From the IMG/VR virus record IMGVR_UViG_3300010885_047981, positions 1-46,882 of that record: DNA of 46,882 nucleotides; one strand, given 5' to 3'. Below, piece after piece: positions 8,327-17,263 of this stretch; position 1 is the stretch's first letter; the number at the start of each line of letters is the position of its first letter. The notes beneath the pieces are model-generated. The model saw only the letters and a list, made by a program, of their open reading frames with translations, did no database searches and had not been told where the DNA came from. Origin of the DNA: a virus. The position numbers were made by a program, and so were the translations under genes.

Positions 8327-8659
8327 ATGGCAACGAATTTTGTAACACATGGTGAGTCGATACAATATACTAACGCTACTGGTTCTAACATAACTAGCGG
8401 AAGCGTAGTAGCAGTAGGTGATATGATTGGTATAGCACTAAGTGATATACTAATAGGTAGTACCGGTACTGTGCAGTTGGCTGGTGTTGCTATTGTAGCT
8501 AAGACTACAGGGCAGGCGTGGACACAAGGAGCAAAATTGTATTGGGATGGTACAAGCGCATTTACTACAACCGTAGGAAGTAATGTTTGGGCAGGATGGG
8601 CCTATGCTGCTGCTGCTAGTGGTGATACTACTGGTCAAGTGAAGTTAAAAGTATCGTAA
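8327..8659 (+). CDS. DUF2190 capsid decoration protein
   Basis: A 110-residue protein, rich in Gly, Ala and Thr, with the DUF2190 (PF09956) pattern. It starts with an early THGESIQYTNATG segment and VVAVGDMIGIA, and has a GAKLYWD motif near residue 70. Members of this family are small beta-rich cement proteins near the capsid gene in many siphoviruses and myoviruses. The position directly after the capsid gene agrees. There is no membrane segment or signal peptide. Confidence 0.85.
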   Translation: MATNFVTHGESIQYTNATGSNITSGSVVAVGDMIGIALSDILIGSTGTVQLAGVAIVAKTTGQAWTQGAKLYWDGTSAFTTTVGSNVWAGWAYAAAASGDTTGQVKLKVS

Positions 8660-8662
8660 AAA

Positions 8663-9025
8663 ATGGGCAATCCATTTGATACGATGCGTGATACTATGGT
8701 TGACATGGTTTCTGCTACCATGGGATATGCTGCAACATGGACACCAACAACTGGAGGTGATGCACAAGTAGCTAATGTTCACTATAAGGATAGTACACAA
8801 AAGCAAGAATGGTTTGAACAAAGTTCTTTCAAAATATTTGATTACTGCTTGGAGTATAGAAAAGGGCAGTTTGTGGGACTACTAGAAAGCTGTGAGCAAG
8901 GGAATATTGAAGTAGTGACTATAGTAAAAGATGGTAACACTTTAACCTTTAATGTACAAGCAGTAGAAGCTAAGTTTGATGGTAACACACTCGTAGCTTA
9001 TTTACAAAAGAAAAAGGGTACCTGA
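8663..9025 (+). CDS. Putative neck (head-tail joining) protein
   Basis: A 120-residue protein in the place where lambda-like phages have gpFII-type stoppers, between the capsid/decoration genes and the tail terminator. The sequence is predicted beta-rich, with a conserved-looking KQEWFEQSSFKIFDY segment near residues 48-62. The start is a few bases after the DUF2190 stop, and the stop overlaps the next start (TGATG). The neck assignment comes from gene order and length. No diagnostic motif is visible. Confidence 0.5.
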   Translation: MGNPFDTMRDTMVDMVSATMGYAATWTPTTGGDAQVANVHYKDSTQKQEWFEQSSFKIFDYCLEYRKGQFVGLLESCEQGNIEVVTIVKDGNTLTFNVQAVEAKFDGNTLVAYLQKKKGT

Positions 9026-9531
9026 TGTTAAACTACGCTGACCTAGAAACGGAACTTACTGCTAAACTAAACGCTGACTTTACAACACTAGGGATTAGCG
9101 AAAACGCTGAAGCAGTACTAGAGCCACAGACGGATAAGGAAACAAGAGATCTTACACAGTTTATGGATGGCAGTAAGGTAGTCGTAAAATACTTAGCTAG
9201 TTCTTTTGGTGAAAATAATGGTATTAACCAGGTGAGTTGTGAAGAAGAAATAACCGTAGGGTTTATGTTCCTAAGCACTAACCTAAGAAATATAAACGGG
9301 CTGTATGCTTTGTTTAACATTATAAAGGCTTCGCTAATTGGATACCGACCTGCTAACTGTAAAAAAAGGATGATACCCATTGACTTGAAGCCAGTAGAAC
9401 ACATGAACCTTGGAGTAGTATATATGATGAGTTTTAAAACATCTACCATATTGGTACAAGGGTTTGATGATAGCGAAACAAGCGCCAACCTATTTAAACT
9501 ATTGACAAGTAAGTATTTACCATTGAGTTAA
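9025..9531 (+). CDS. Gp37-like (Mu) tail terminator candidate
   Basis: A 168-residue protein with the general pattern of the Mu gp37/DUF1834 family, which lies between head and sheath genes in Mu-like phages and probably caps the tail tube. It has an N-terminal helix (YADLETELTAKLN), a mid-protein FGENNGINQVSCEEEITVGF strand region and a closing helix. Its start overlaps the previous stop. Synteny with the sheath gene 11 bases downstream supports the role. Confidence 0.65.
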   Translation: MLNYADLETELTAKLNADFTTLGISENAEAVLEPQTDKETRDLTQFMDGSKVVVKYLASSFGENNGINQVSCEEEITVGFMFLSTNLRNINGLYALFNIIKASLIGYRPANCKKRMIPIDLKPVEHMNLGVVYMMSFKTSTILVQGFDDSETSANLFKLLTSKYLPLS

Positions 9532-9542
9532 AAAAAAATATT

Positions 9543-11345
9543 ATGCCTGCAAATTTTTTACACGGTTCAGAAACCGTAAACATAGATTCTCCTAATGGCG
9601 CAATAAGCCTTGTAAGAAGTAGCATTATTGCCTTGATAGGGTTAGCACCAAAAGGAAACGGAGGCGCACCTACTGTAAATGTTACTACCCCTGAAACCAA
9701 AGCAACTGCAAGCATTACATTTACTACTGGTGTAACAGTGGGCAATTCTCTTGCCATATATACACCAAACATGGATCATAGCGATACGCTTTTGATTAGT
9801 TACACAAGGGTGAGCGGAGATACAACTATGACAATATTGGCTGCAAGTATAGCAACAGCTATTAATGCATTATCAAATGGGTTTGTTGCAACCTCTACTG
9901 GCACTACATTGACTGTTACTTATAAAGCAGGATATGGTTCTGCTCCTAATGGTTGGGCGTTAGAAATTACTACACCTGATCCTAATGGTATATTTGCAAA
10001 TGGAGTTGATGCTGTAGCTTCTGTTACACCTAATCCTAATCCACAACAACTTACACTATGCTCCTCTCCTACTGATGATGCACAGTTTGGTAGCCCAGTA
10101 CCTGGATTTAATATTCCTAAGACATTGGATATAATTAGGCAGATTGCTGGTAATGTTGCTGTAGTAGTAGTAAATGTGTTTGATGCTACTACTAACACCA
10201 AAACAATTACTGATGAAGTAGTTACCTTGGTGAATGGTAAAGCAACTTTGGCAAATGCACCAATAGGCACCACTTTTACTGTAAAGAATAGTTCGGGTAG
10301 TGTAATACCTGTTTTGAAAGGAACAGACTATAGCCTTGATGATTATGGAAACTTTGTTTCTTTAAGTTCAAGGATTGGTTTTACTACCACCGTTAAATTT
10401 ACCTACAAAGCTTTGGATGCTACTACCGTTACCGCTAACCAAATAATTGGTGGTGTAGATAGTACAAGTAACATCCGTACCGGATTGGCTTTGTTTGACC
10501 TTACCTACACTACTTTTGGGTTTACACCAAAGATATTTGTTAGCCCGTTCTACTCTCAATTGAGTGCGGTTGCCACACAATTGTCTTTGCTTGCTGACAA
10601 GTTTAGAGCGGTGTACTTGCAAGATGCTCCTTTGGGTACATCTTTGGGTAATGTGATTAAAGGAAGGGGTAATAGCACTATTAACTTTAATACTGCAAGC
10701 AGAAGGGCTATGTTGCTTTATCCTTTTGGTAAAAGCTATGACAAAGCTGCTGGTGCTGATGCGCTATATCCTTACAGTGCTTTTATGGCTGCTTTGATTG
10801 CTTGGAACGATAACGAAAATGGTTATTGGACTTCTCCTAGTAGTAAGCCATTACCGATTGTTACTGGTATGGAAGTGCCTGTGAGTTTTCAAATAAACGA
10901 TGCCGGATGTGAGGCTAACCGTTTGAATGCTGTGGGTGTAACTACCATAGTAAGTGGTTATGGTACTGGGTTTAAGTCTTTTGGAAACCGTTCTGCAGCT
11001 TGGCCTACTGACACTGATCCTAGAAACTTCATAAGCCTGCAAAGGTTGGATGATGTGATTACTGAAAGCATGGAGCTTGCTGTAGCTAGTGACTTGGATA
11101 AGCCAATAACAAGCGCCTTTATTCGTACTATGCTTGCAAAGGGTAATACCTTGATGGCTAACCTTATAAGACAAGGGGCTATACAACCAGGTAGTAAAGT
11201 AGTGTACAATAAAGCAGATAACCCTGCTGACCAATTGGCGAAAGGCCATATTGTATTTACTCGTATTTACATGGGTGCTCCTCCTGCGGAAAGGGTAACA
11301 TTTAACAACGTATTGGACATCACACTATTAAGTAAACTAGGTTAA
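9543..11345 (+). CDS. Tail sheath protein
   Basis: A 600-residue contractile sheath protein. Its N-terminus (GSETVNIDSP near residues 8-17, then a VRSSIIALIGLAPKG segment) and C-terminus (a PADQLAKGHIVFTRIYMGAPPA-like stretch near residue 575) are typical of the P2 FI / Mu L family. At 600 residues it is longer than the P2 sheath (about 396). The extra sequence lies roughly at residues 40-290, is Thr/Gly/Val-rich and probably forms surface beta domains. This gene, with the tube protein after it, shows that the phage has a contractile (myovirus) tail. Confidence 0.93.
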   Translation: MPANFLHGSETVNIDSPNGAISLVRSSIIALIGLAPKGNGGAPTVNVTTPETKATASITFTTGVTVGNSLAIYTPNMDHSDTLLISYTRVSGDTTMTILAASIATAINALSNGFVATSTGTTLTVTYKAGYGSAPNGWALEITTPDPNGIFANGVDAVASVTPNPNPQQLTLCSSPTDDAQFGSPVPGFNIPKTLDIIRQIAGNVAVVVVNVFDATTNTKTITDEVVTLVNGKATLANAPIGTTFTVKNSSGSVIPVLKGTDYSLDDYGNFVSLSSRIGFTTTVKFTYKALDATTVTANQIIGGVDSTSNIRTGLALFDLTYTTFGFTPKIFVSPFYSQLSAVATQLSLLADKFRAVYLQDAPLGTSLGNVIKGRGNSTINFNTASRRAMLLYPFGKSYDKAAGADALYPYSAFMAALIAWNDNENGYWTSPSSKPLPIVTGMEVPVSFQINDAGCEANRLNAVGVTTIVSGYGTGFKSFGNRSAAWPTDTDPRNFISLQRLDDVITESMELAVASDLDKPITSAFIRTMLAKGNTLMANLIRQGAIQPGSKVVYNKADNPADQLAKGHIVFTRIYMGAPPAERVTFNNVLDITLLSKLG

Positions 11346-11366
11346 TAGCCTGCAAAATAAATTGTT

Positions 11367-11888
11367 ATGGCAATTGAAATTAAGAAACTGTATAACGGTA
11401 ATGTGTACCTAGATGGTATTAGCCACTTTGGGACATTTGAAGAAGTGACATTGCCGGAAATTAAAACAGTGGATGCGGAGCATAAGGCTTTGGGCATGAT
11501 TGGCAAAATGGAGTTTCCTACGGGTTTTGATAAAATGACTTGTAAGATTAAGTGGAATGGGCCAGTAGAAGACAGCATTATACAAAGTGCCGATGTATAT
11601 AACGGACATGACTTGTGTGTGTTTGGTAGCCGTGAACAATGGGATGCTGCTGGAGGAAAAACAGGAGAAGATTTGTTTGAAGCCGTACTAAGGGTAAGAC
11701 CAAAAGGTGCAAGCGGAATAGGACTTAAACCAATGGATGATGCCGACTTGGAAACAGAGTGGGCTGTAAGTTACTATCAGTTATCTATTGCTGGTGTGGA
11801 ATTGGTTTGTATTGATGTTGCTAATTCTTACTATGCTGTAAATGGTGTAGATCAATTGCAACAATACAGAGAAAACTTGGGTATTTAA
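11367..11888 (+). CDS. Major tail tube protein (P2 FII family)
   Basis: A 173-residue tube protein (PF04985). Typical features are the YNGNVYLDG start, EEVTLPEIKTVDAEHKALGM and the GFDKMTCKIKW segment. It stacks as hexamers to form the inner tube inside the sheath. Length matches P2 FII (172). A strong terminator follows, so tube and sheath transcripts can greatly exceed the chaperone and tape-measure transcripts. Confidence 0.93.
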   Translation: MAIEIKKLYNGNVYLDGISHFGTFEEVTLPEIKTVDAEHKALGMIGKMEFPTGFDKMTCKIKWNGPVEDSIIQSADVYNGHDLCVFGSREQWDAAGGKTGEDLFEAVLRVRPKGASGIGLKPMDDADLETEWAVSYYQLSIAGVELVCIDVANSYYAVNGVDQLQQYRENLGI

Positions 11889-11912
11889 TATTGAGTGAAT
11901 TTAATAACTTTT

Positions 11913-11946
11913 AAAAAAAGGCGGCGTAATAAACGCTGCCTTTTTT
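11913..11946 (+). terminator. Strong intrinsic terminator after the tube gene
   Basis: AAAAAAGGCGGCGT and ACGCTGCCTTTTTT form a 14-base-pair stem with one G-T wobble and a 5-base loop. The next gene begins only 19 bases later and no promoter fits between them. Downstream tail genes must therefore depend on read-through or antitermination. Confidence 0.85.
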
Positions 11947-11965
11947 ATTTACAAAACAAAAATTT

Positions 11966-12355
11966 ATGAAGCACATTGAAACAACTGAAGAAGAAGTAAA
12001 GAGTTACCCTTCTACCCCTGACAAAGATGGATTTTACTTTGAAAGTGAAGCAGAAGAAGAAAAAGGAGTTGCCACCAAAGCCTATGATAATGGTAATGTG
12101 GTAAAACAAGTAACACTAAAAGGTGGGCGTATAGCAGTGATACGTGAATTGCTTGCTAAGGATGTGATGAAAGCAAGGGAAATAGCCGGCATAAAGGATG
12201 ATAAGAACCCAAAGAATGGTGAAAACTTGCAATATGCTTTGGTACATTTAAGTGTTACCATTGATGGTGCTGTGATATTGCCGCATGATGTTGCGAAGAT
12301 GAGGGCAAAGGATTTTGGTATTATCATGGGTATTAGCTCGGATCTAAATTTTTAA
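11966..12355 (+). CDS. Tail assembly chaperone, short form (gpE / Mu gp41-like)
   Basis: A 129-residue acidic protein in the slot between tube and tape measure held by P2 E and Mu gp41. The core LKGGRIAVIRELLAKDVMKA and NLQYALVHLSVTIDG resembles the tail assembly chaperone family. These proteins coat the tape measure protein during tail assembly. The 0-frame reading ends with CTA AAT TTT TAA. That places the slippery heptamer A AAT TTT (12346-12352) directly before the stop, so a fraction of ribosomes can slip by -1 and make the longer form listed next. Confidence 0.8.
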   Translation: MKHIETTEEEVKSYPSTPDKDGFYFESEAEEEKGVATKAYDNGNVVKQVTLKGGRIAVIRELLAKDVMKAREIAGIKDDKNPKNGENLQYALVHLSVTIDGAVILPHDVAKMRAKDFGIIMGISSDLNF

Positions 12356-12501
12356 TTTCTCCTACGGAAATGGCTTTTACTTGCCACTTCTACGGCAGGT
12401 TTCCTATGGAGCTGATGAATTATAAAAGCCGTGATGTATATGAGTGGTATGAGGAAGCAGTAAAAGTGCATAACCAACTAAACAAAGTGTCTGATGGATA
12501 A
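12337..12501 (+). CDS. -1 frameshift extension of the tail chaperone (gpE' / gpT-like)
   Basis: The -1 frame is open from 12337 to the TAA at 12499-12501. Slippage at 12346-12352 would join residue 129 of the short form to 49 further residues beginning LISPTEMAFTCHFYG, giving a fused product of 178 residues. The extension, with its YKSRDVYEWYEEAV helix, resembles the C-terminal extensions of phage chaperones. An ATG at 12370 could start a free 43-residue peptide, but the slippery site makes fusion more likely. A 7-base-pair hairpin with one wobble (12379-12385/12394-12400) lies downstream. The stop overlaps the tape measure start (ATGGATAA). Confidence 0.75.
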   Translation, partial: LGSKFLISPTEMAFTCHFYGRFPMELMNYKSRDVYEWYEEAVKVHNQLNKVSDG

Positions 12502-14380
12502 GTGGATGAAAATTGCGGTGATGCTTACGGCGGTAGATAATATGAGCGCCGTGGTGCAGAATGCTACTGATAAAGCGCAAAAGGCTTTGAATGGCATGAG
12601 CGGCACTATGATTGGACAAATGTTTATGGAAGCAGGTAAAGCAGGAATAGGTGCAATAGATAAAACCATTACTGCCAGTGGTAACTTGCAGGAAGCTGGG
12701 GCTAAACTAAAAGCCGTAATGATGGGAAAAGATGGTATGTTTAGCGATACCACCTATAAACAAATTGAAAAATCTACCCAAAAATGGTCTGATGTTTATG
12801 CTAACACACAAACATCCTATATTGATATGGTAAGAACCCTTAAAGCAAACCGTATAAACGAAAAAGACATATTGGGTGGTGTAGGTGAATCTGTTGCACA
12901 ATTGGCTGATTACTTTGACCAAATGAATCCTTCTGCAATTGGTTTGTTTGCTGCCAGGATGAAAAATGATTTTGGTATTAATGCCAAAGAAATGCCTGAA
13001 ATGATGGACTTCTTGGCAAGGATGAAAGATAGTGGTGTTGGGCTTGGTGCTGAAAATAGTGTTACCCAAATGACAGAGTTTTATGCTAAGGCTTCGCTTG
13101 GACTTGCTAACTTAAAAACATTGGGATTGAAGTCTGCAAAGGAACTTGGTGCAATAGGTGGGTACTTTATTAGCCGTGGGCTTGGTGGAGCTACTGTAGG
13201 TACTAACCTAAGAAGAATTGAGGATACTATTAGAACGCCTGAAAAACTTGCAGAAATAACGGAAGCTGCTAAGAAATATGGGGTAGCATTAAAGCTATTT
13301 GATAATGGCAAATTCTTGGGTATTAAAAACCTTGTGACTGAATTTAGTAAATTGAAAGGATTGGATGCCAGTAAGATTTCTGAAATTACAAAACCGTTTG
13401 GTGGTAAGATGGGATTGAGTACTGACTTTGTAGATTTCATTGCTAATTATGGTACTGATAAGTTTAAAGAATTTGTGGATGATGAAGAAAGGCAAGCTAA
13501 ATTAATATCTAAGCTAGGGCCTATTATGGAAAGCTACAATTACCAACATAAAGTAATGGATACCAACATTACTAATCTTGAAGCTACTATGGGAAAAAGT
13601 TTACTCCCTTTATATACTAAGTTTATGGAGGGGTTAACATGGGCAATAACTGGTTTGAATGATTTTATGGAGGCTCATCCTAGAATGGCTAAAGTAATTA
13701 TGTATATTGTATTGGCTTTGAGTTTACTAACACTTGGTTTTGGTTCATTACTTATCATTCTTTCGGGAGCTAAAATGTTTATGGCAATTACCGGTGTGAC
13801 TAATTTGACCAGTGCTTTAGCAGCTATGGACATTGCGGCATTAGCTAACCCTTATGTATTAATTACAATTGCAGTATTAGCATTGGCAGGAGCGTTGGTT
13901 TATTGTTATTTCAAAGTTCCAAAATTCAAGTCGGGACTTGAAGAAATTGGAATAGTGGCTAGTAATGTGGCAAAAATATTTCAAGGGCTTTGGAATGTAA
14001 TGGATGGTGCTTTAACATTTGACTCTAGCAAAATAACTGCTGGCATTGCTAAAATATCTGCTGCATCATCTGTATTGGGTTTTGGTGGGCCAACATACGG
14101 GGATTTAATGACAAAAACAGAAAAGGCTACAAGTATACACACTCCTACAAGATGGCAAGGAAGCGTTTTGGAAGGTGGTGGAGGAAGATTGATTGGTGGA
14201 AATACAGTACCTATCAATAGTTCATCCTCTAATAATGCTACACATACAACTATTGCTCCTGTATTTAATATAAATGGTTCTACTGGTGATACAAAGCAAA
14301 TTACAGATTCAATAATGGGACAGATGGACGTATTGATGAAAAAGTATCAGCAAAATAAAACAAGGACTTCATTAAACTAA
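12494..14380 (+). CDS. Tail tape measure protein
   Basis: A 628-residue, largely helical protein whose length sets tail length. The first 120 residues (MLTAVDNMSAVVQNATDKAQ and on) match the start of many tape measure proteins. A hydrophobic pair at about residues 399-422 and 452-473 is the membrane-active segment often seen in this family and linked to DNA ejection. The C-terminus is Ser/Asn-rich. For a contractile tail this is a short tape measure, which suggests a short tail. The start overlaps the chaperone extension by 8 bases. Confidence 0.9.
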   Translation: MDKWMKIAVMLTAVDNMSAVVQNATDKAQKALNGMSGTMIGQMFMEAGKAGIGAIDKTITASGNLQEAGAKLKAVMMGKDGMFSDTTYKQIEKSTQKWSDVYANTQTSYIDMVRTLKANRINEKDILGGVGESVAQLADYFDQMNPSAIGLFAARMKNDFGINAKEMPEMMDFLARMKDSGVGLGAENSVTQMTEFYAKASLGLANLKTLGLKSAKELGAIGGYFISRGLGGATVGTNLRRIEDTIRTPEKLAEITEAAKKYGVALKLFDNGKFLGIKNLVTEFSKLKGLDASKISEITKPFGGKMGLSTDFVDFIANYGTDKFKEFVDDEERQAKLISKLGPIMESYNYQHKVMDTNITNLEATMGKSLLPLYTKFMEGLTWAITGLNDFMEAHPRMAKVIMYIVLALSLLTLGFGSLLIILSGAKMFMAITGVTNLTSALAAMDIAALANPYVLITIAVLALAGALVYCYFKVPKFKSGLEEIGIVASNVAKIFQGLWNVMDGALTFDSSKITAGIAKISAASSVLGFGGPTYGDLMTKTEKATSIHTPTRWQGSVLEGGGGRLIGGNTVPINSSSSNNATHTTIAPVFNINGSTGDTKQITDSIMGQMDVLMKKYQQNKTRTSLN

Positions 14381-14383
14381 CGT

Positions 14384-15244
14384 ATGTACGCGCAATTAGG
14401 CAATATTACTTTTGACAATTTAGCTGGGTTTACGGACTTTGACACGGCCGATGAGGCTTACTATGCAGAACATTCGCTAATAGGGAGAAAGGCACTATTG
14501 CAGCCTACGGGCCAAGCATTGAAAACGGGTACTATAAAGATTGCATTGAGGCAGGACTTTACTGATGTAGCAGGATCTATAGCATTGTTATATGGTATGA
14601 TGCAAACCTTTACTGCTGGTAACTTGATTTGGGGAAATGGTGATGTAGAAGGAATGTTTGTACTAACGAACATTTCTAAAACTAATACTCAACAATTGCC
14701 GGATGGGGCTTTGGTGGCTTGTGAACTAACTATTACCTTGAAAGAGTTTGTAGGTGATTTGACACAAGCTCGTAAAGATGCACCGGCTGTAAACAAACCC
14801 GAAAACAAAAAAGCAATAACTAATAAGCCTACTTGTAACAGTAAAATAGCTGTTTATTGGCGTATAATAAATGCTGCCTATAATGATATACAAAGACTAA
14901 GCAATGACAGTGCTTATGATGGATTATATGTTAAGTGTAAAGGGCAGGATGCAATGACAATGATGGATATTGATTTGGATAAAATAGATAAGAATGCCAG
15001 ATTGATTTTTAATGAAACACAAACTCCTGGTAGTTGTGCTTATGGTGACCAAAATATTATTTACGCCGTTAATGAGTTATTAATGAAAATTCAACCTTTC
15101 AAGGATTTTATTCATAACAGATTTCAAAGCGAAACAGACCCATTGCCCGAAATAAAAATTCTAGCTAATAACCTTGGGGACTATATAGCCCAACTAAAAG
15201 CAGCATTGACTAACTATATTAATGGCAGCATAACCCGTAAATAA
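14384..15244 (+). CDS. Tail protein gpU-like with long C-terminal extension
   Basis: Residues 1-125 match phage P2 protein U (PF06995): MYAQLGNITFD, a GFTDFDT segment, GRKALLQPTGQALKTGTIKIA and a closing ACELTITLKEFVGD strand. In P2, gpU is about 159 residues and acts in tail completion. Here the protein is 286 residues. The extra 150 or so residues (helical, with PFKDFIHNRF and a final LKAALTNYI helix) have no family that I recognise. Gene order U-X-D-V-W-J-I is that of P2. Confidence 0.82.
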   Translation: MYAQLGNITFDNLAGFTDFDTADEAYYAEHSLIGRKALLQPTGQALKTGTIKIALRQDFTDVAGSIALLYGMMQTFTAGNLIWGNGDVEGMFVLTNISKTNTQQLPDGALVACELTITLKEFVGDLTQARKDAPAVNKPENKKAITNKPTCNSKIAVYWRIINAAYNDIQRLSNDSAYDGLYVKCKGQDAMTMMDIDLDKIDKNARLIFNETQTPGSCAYGDQNIIYAVNELLMKIQPFKDFIHNRFQSETDPLPEIKILANNLGDYIAQLKAALTNYINGSITRK

Positions 15245-15474
15245 TGGCAGGATACTATACATACATGGTTAAGGGAGATATGAGCTGGTCGCAGATTAGC
15301 TACGCTGTATATGGTGATGCTACTTTGTTTGCAGGCATCATTGAAGCTAACCCCGATATTCCTATTGATTTGATAGTGCCTAATGGCTATGCTATACAGG
15401 TGCCTATACTTGATACTATTAACGTGCCGGTAGCAAATGAATTGCTACCACCTTGGAAACAAACAACGAACTGA
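15244..15474 (+). CDS. Tail protein X (LysM-like baseplate protein)
   Basis: A 76-residue protein of the gpX family (PF05489). It has a LysM-like arrangement: YMVKGDMSWSQISYAVYGDA, then FAGIIEANPDIP and a final PNGYAIQVPI. In P2-like phages gpX binds the hub protein gpD. It starts on the last base of the gpU stop and ends overlapping the gpD start, so the three are translationally coupled. Confidence 0.88.
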   Translation: MAGYYTYMVKGDMSWSQISYAVYGDATLFAGIIEANPDIPIDLIVPNGYAIQVPILDTINVPVANELLPPWKQTTN

Positions 15475-16499
15475 TGCAAATTGCTGAATATAAAATATTG
15501 TATAACAATGTGAATATCACTAACGATATTTCGCAAAGCCTTATTAGTATTGAGTATAGCGATAAGGTAGCTGGTGAAAGTGATGAACTGACCATAAAAC
15601 TTGAAGATGCAAAGGGATTGTGGAAGAATGAATGGTATCTTGAAAAGGGGGCAACACTGGTAGCATCTATAACACAAGACGGACAAACATTGAATTGTGG
15701 AACATTTGAAATAGACGAGATTGATGTATTTGGTATGCGTAATGTTGGAGACTATGTAACTATAAAAGCATTGGCAGCAGGCATAAAACAGGGTGTTCGT
15801 ACTAGAAAAAACGCTACATATAAAGACAATACCATCAGACAAATTGCTGAATCTATTGCTAAGAAGTTTGGCTATAGCGTGCAAGGAAATATACCTAATG
15901 TAAAACTTGGGTATGTGGTACAAAATAGGGAAACAGATTTGGAATTTCTTTCTCGTATTGCCGCACCGTATGGTTTGCAGTTTAACCTGAAGAATAAAAT
16001 ACTTGTGTTTACCAGCATCTTTGATTTGGAAGGTAAAGCTGCTATTGCAACTTTTAAACGTACCGACCTTACGCAGTATGACATAAAGGATAAAACAAGC
16101 CATATTTATATTGTGGCAACCAGTATTCACTATGTACCAAAGGCGAAGAAAACAATTACTAAGTCGAGCAAGGCAAGTAAAAACCCTTACACGAGTAGTG
16201 ATTATTTATTGATACATACTAAAAGTGAAAACGATCAGCAGGCTGCATTAAAAGCAAAAGCTTTGTTATACCGCAATAATTCGCTAGAGCAAGAGGGCGC
16301 AATAGCTGTACCTGGTTGCATCCTGCTTTGTGCAGGGGTGAATATACAATTAGATGAAATGGGCACCAGCTTTAGTGGCATCTATCATACCATTGGCAGT
16401 AAGCATAAAGTTGATAGAGGTGGGGGGTATATTACCACAGCAGACATAAAGCGTGTAGGGGCTATTGCTAGAGAACTAACAAAACAACAGGATGTATAG
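15474..16499 (+). CDS. Baseplate hub protein gpD (late control protein family)
   Basis: A 341-residue protein from the ATG at 15474, which overlaps the gpX stop (TGATG). A longer in-frame start at 15453 would reach into gpX. The order ISIEYSDKVAGESDELTIKLED, then the LAAGIKQGVRTRKN and VVQNRETDLEFLSRIAAPYGL segments, is that of the phage GPD family (PF05954). It forms the trimeric hub at the base of the tube. A Gly-rich GGGYITTADIKRVG segment closes the domain. The stop overlaps the gpV start by 8 bases. Confidence 0.9.
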   Translation: MQIAEYKILYNNVNITNDISQSLISIEYSDKVAGESDELTIKLEDAKGLWKNEWYLEKGATLVASITQDGQTLNCGTFEIDEIDVFGMRNVGDYVTIKALAAGIKQGVRTRKNATYKDNTIRQIAESIAKKFGYSVQGNIPNVKLGYVVQNRETDLEFLSRIAAPYGLQFNLKNKILVFTSIFDLEGKAAIATFKRTDLTQYDIKDKTSHIYIVATSIHYVPKAKKTITKSSKASKNPYTSSDYLLIHTKSENDQQAALKAKALLYRNNSLEQEGAIAVPGCILLCAGVNIQLDEMGTSFSGIYHTIGSKHKVDRGGGYITTADIKRVGAIARELTKQQDV

Positions 16500-16932
16500 A
16501 GTAGGTGAAATAAATCAGTACAAGGACGGTTACGCAATAGTATTTTTTAAAAAGGAAAATATTGTGAGCGACTGGCTACCTATACTTTATCCTTTTACCA
16601 TTGGCAATAAGCAGATATGGCCATTGAAGGTGGGAACACAAGTACACTGCCTGATGGATGAATATTGTGAAGAGGGATGTATAATGGGTGCTGCCTACAA
16701 TGATGTTGATACTCCTCCATCGGAAACAAACAAGTGTGTGACTGAAATAGCTAGTGGGGTAAGAGTGGAAGTTGATAGCAAGTTTGGGTTGAGTAAAGGG
16801 GGGGATAGTTTGAAAGAAGCTTTTACACTTCTGATTGAAGCGGTGCAGCAGATAATGGTAATATATGGCAACAACCCTGACTTTACAAAACTATCACAGG
16901 CTCAAACCAAAGTGAATAACCTTTTATCTTAA
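16492..16932 (+). CDS. Baseplate spike protein gpV-like
   Basis: A 146-residue protein in the gpV slot. The N-terminal 80 residues look like the OB-type gpV fold (VGEINQYKDGYAIVFF, WPLKVGTQVHCLMDEYCEEGCIMGAAYNDVD). The long beta-helix and iron-binding HxH apex of P2 gpV are absent: instead there is a short VRVEVDSKFGLSKG segment and a helical tail. The puncturing tip may therefore be provided by another protein, or this is a reduced spike. It contains a run of seven G (16798-16804), in frame. Confidence 0.75.
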   Translation: MYRVGEINQYKDGYAIVFFKKENIVSDWLPILYPFTIGNKQIWPLKVGTQVHCLMDEYCEEGCIMGAAYNDVDTPPSETNKCVTEIASGVRVEVDSKFGLSKGGDSLKEAFTLLIEAVQQIMVIYGNNPDFTKLSQAQTKVNNLLS

Positions 16933-16936
16933 AATT

Positions 16937-17194
16937 ATGGCTTTAAATAAAGATGTATTGGGGGCAGCCCTTAAAAGCGTAAGAGATAGCTTTAGCAATA
17001 AAACCAATGATGAATTAATTGCCATATATGGTGATGTTGATGGCATAAGACTTGCCGCCTGCAAAGCAGAAGCAGAAGCTATTATAAATCATTTTAAAGA
17101 CCATGCTTTATTAAACGTACCTGGTACTGGATTGGTTGCTCCTAGTGGTGGTGGGCCAGTGACCGGAACAAGCGCTATTGGTACACTCTCTTAG
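16937..17194 (+). CDS. Hypothetical small baseplate-operon protein
   Basis: An 85-residue protein that I do not recognise. Residues 1-55 are helical (VLGAALKSVRDSFSNKTNDE, then an Ala-rich helix). The last 25 residues are Gly/Pro/Thr-rich and end at a TAG stop. It lies between gpV and the gp25-like gene, 4 bases after gpV. Small genes in this position are common in P2/Mu-like phages. A virion or assembly role is likely only from context. Confidence 0.6.
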   Translation: MALNKDVLGAALKSVRDSFSNKTNDELIAIYGDVDGIRLAACKAEAEAIINHFKDHALLNVPGTGLVAPSGGGPVTGTSAIGTLS

Positions 17195-17263
17195 TCTTTG
17201 CCGATAACTTGTCTATTCTTTGTCTACTTTATAGGGATAGGCAAATTTAATTTAGCCGCAATA

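Noticed and set aside
17198-17263. Longer N-terminus of the gp25-like gene and TTTG-like boxes nearby
   Set aside because: The extra residues are hydrophobic and unlike the family, and the boxes have wrong spacing (TA-N3-TTTG).
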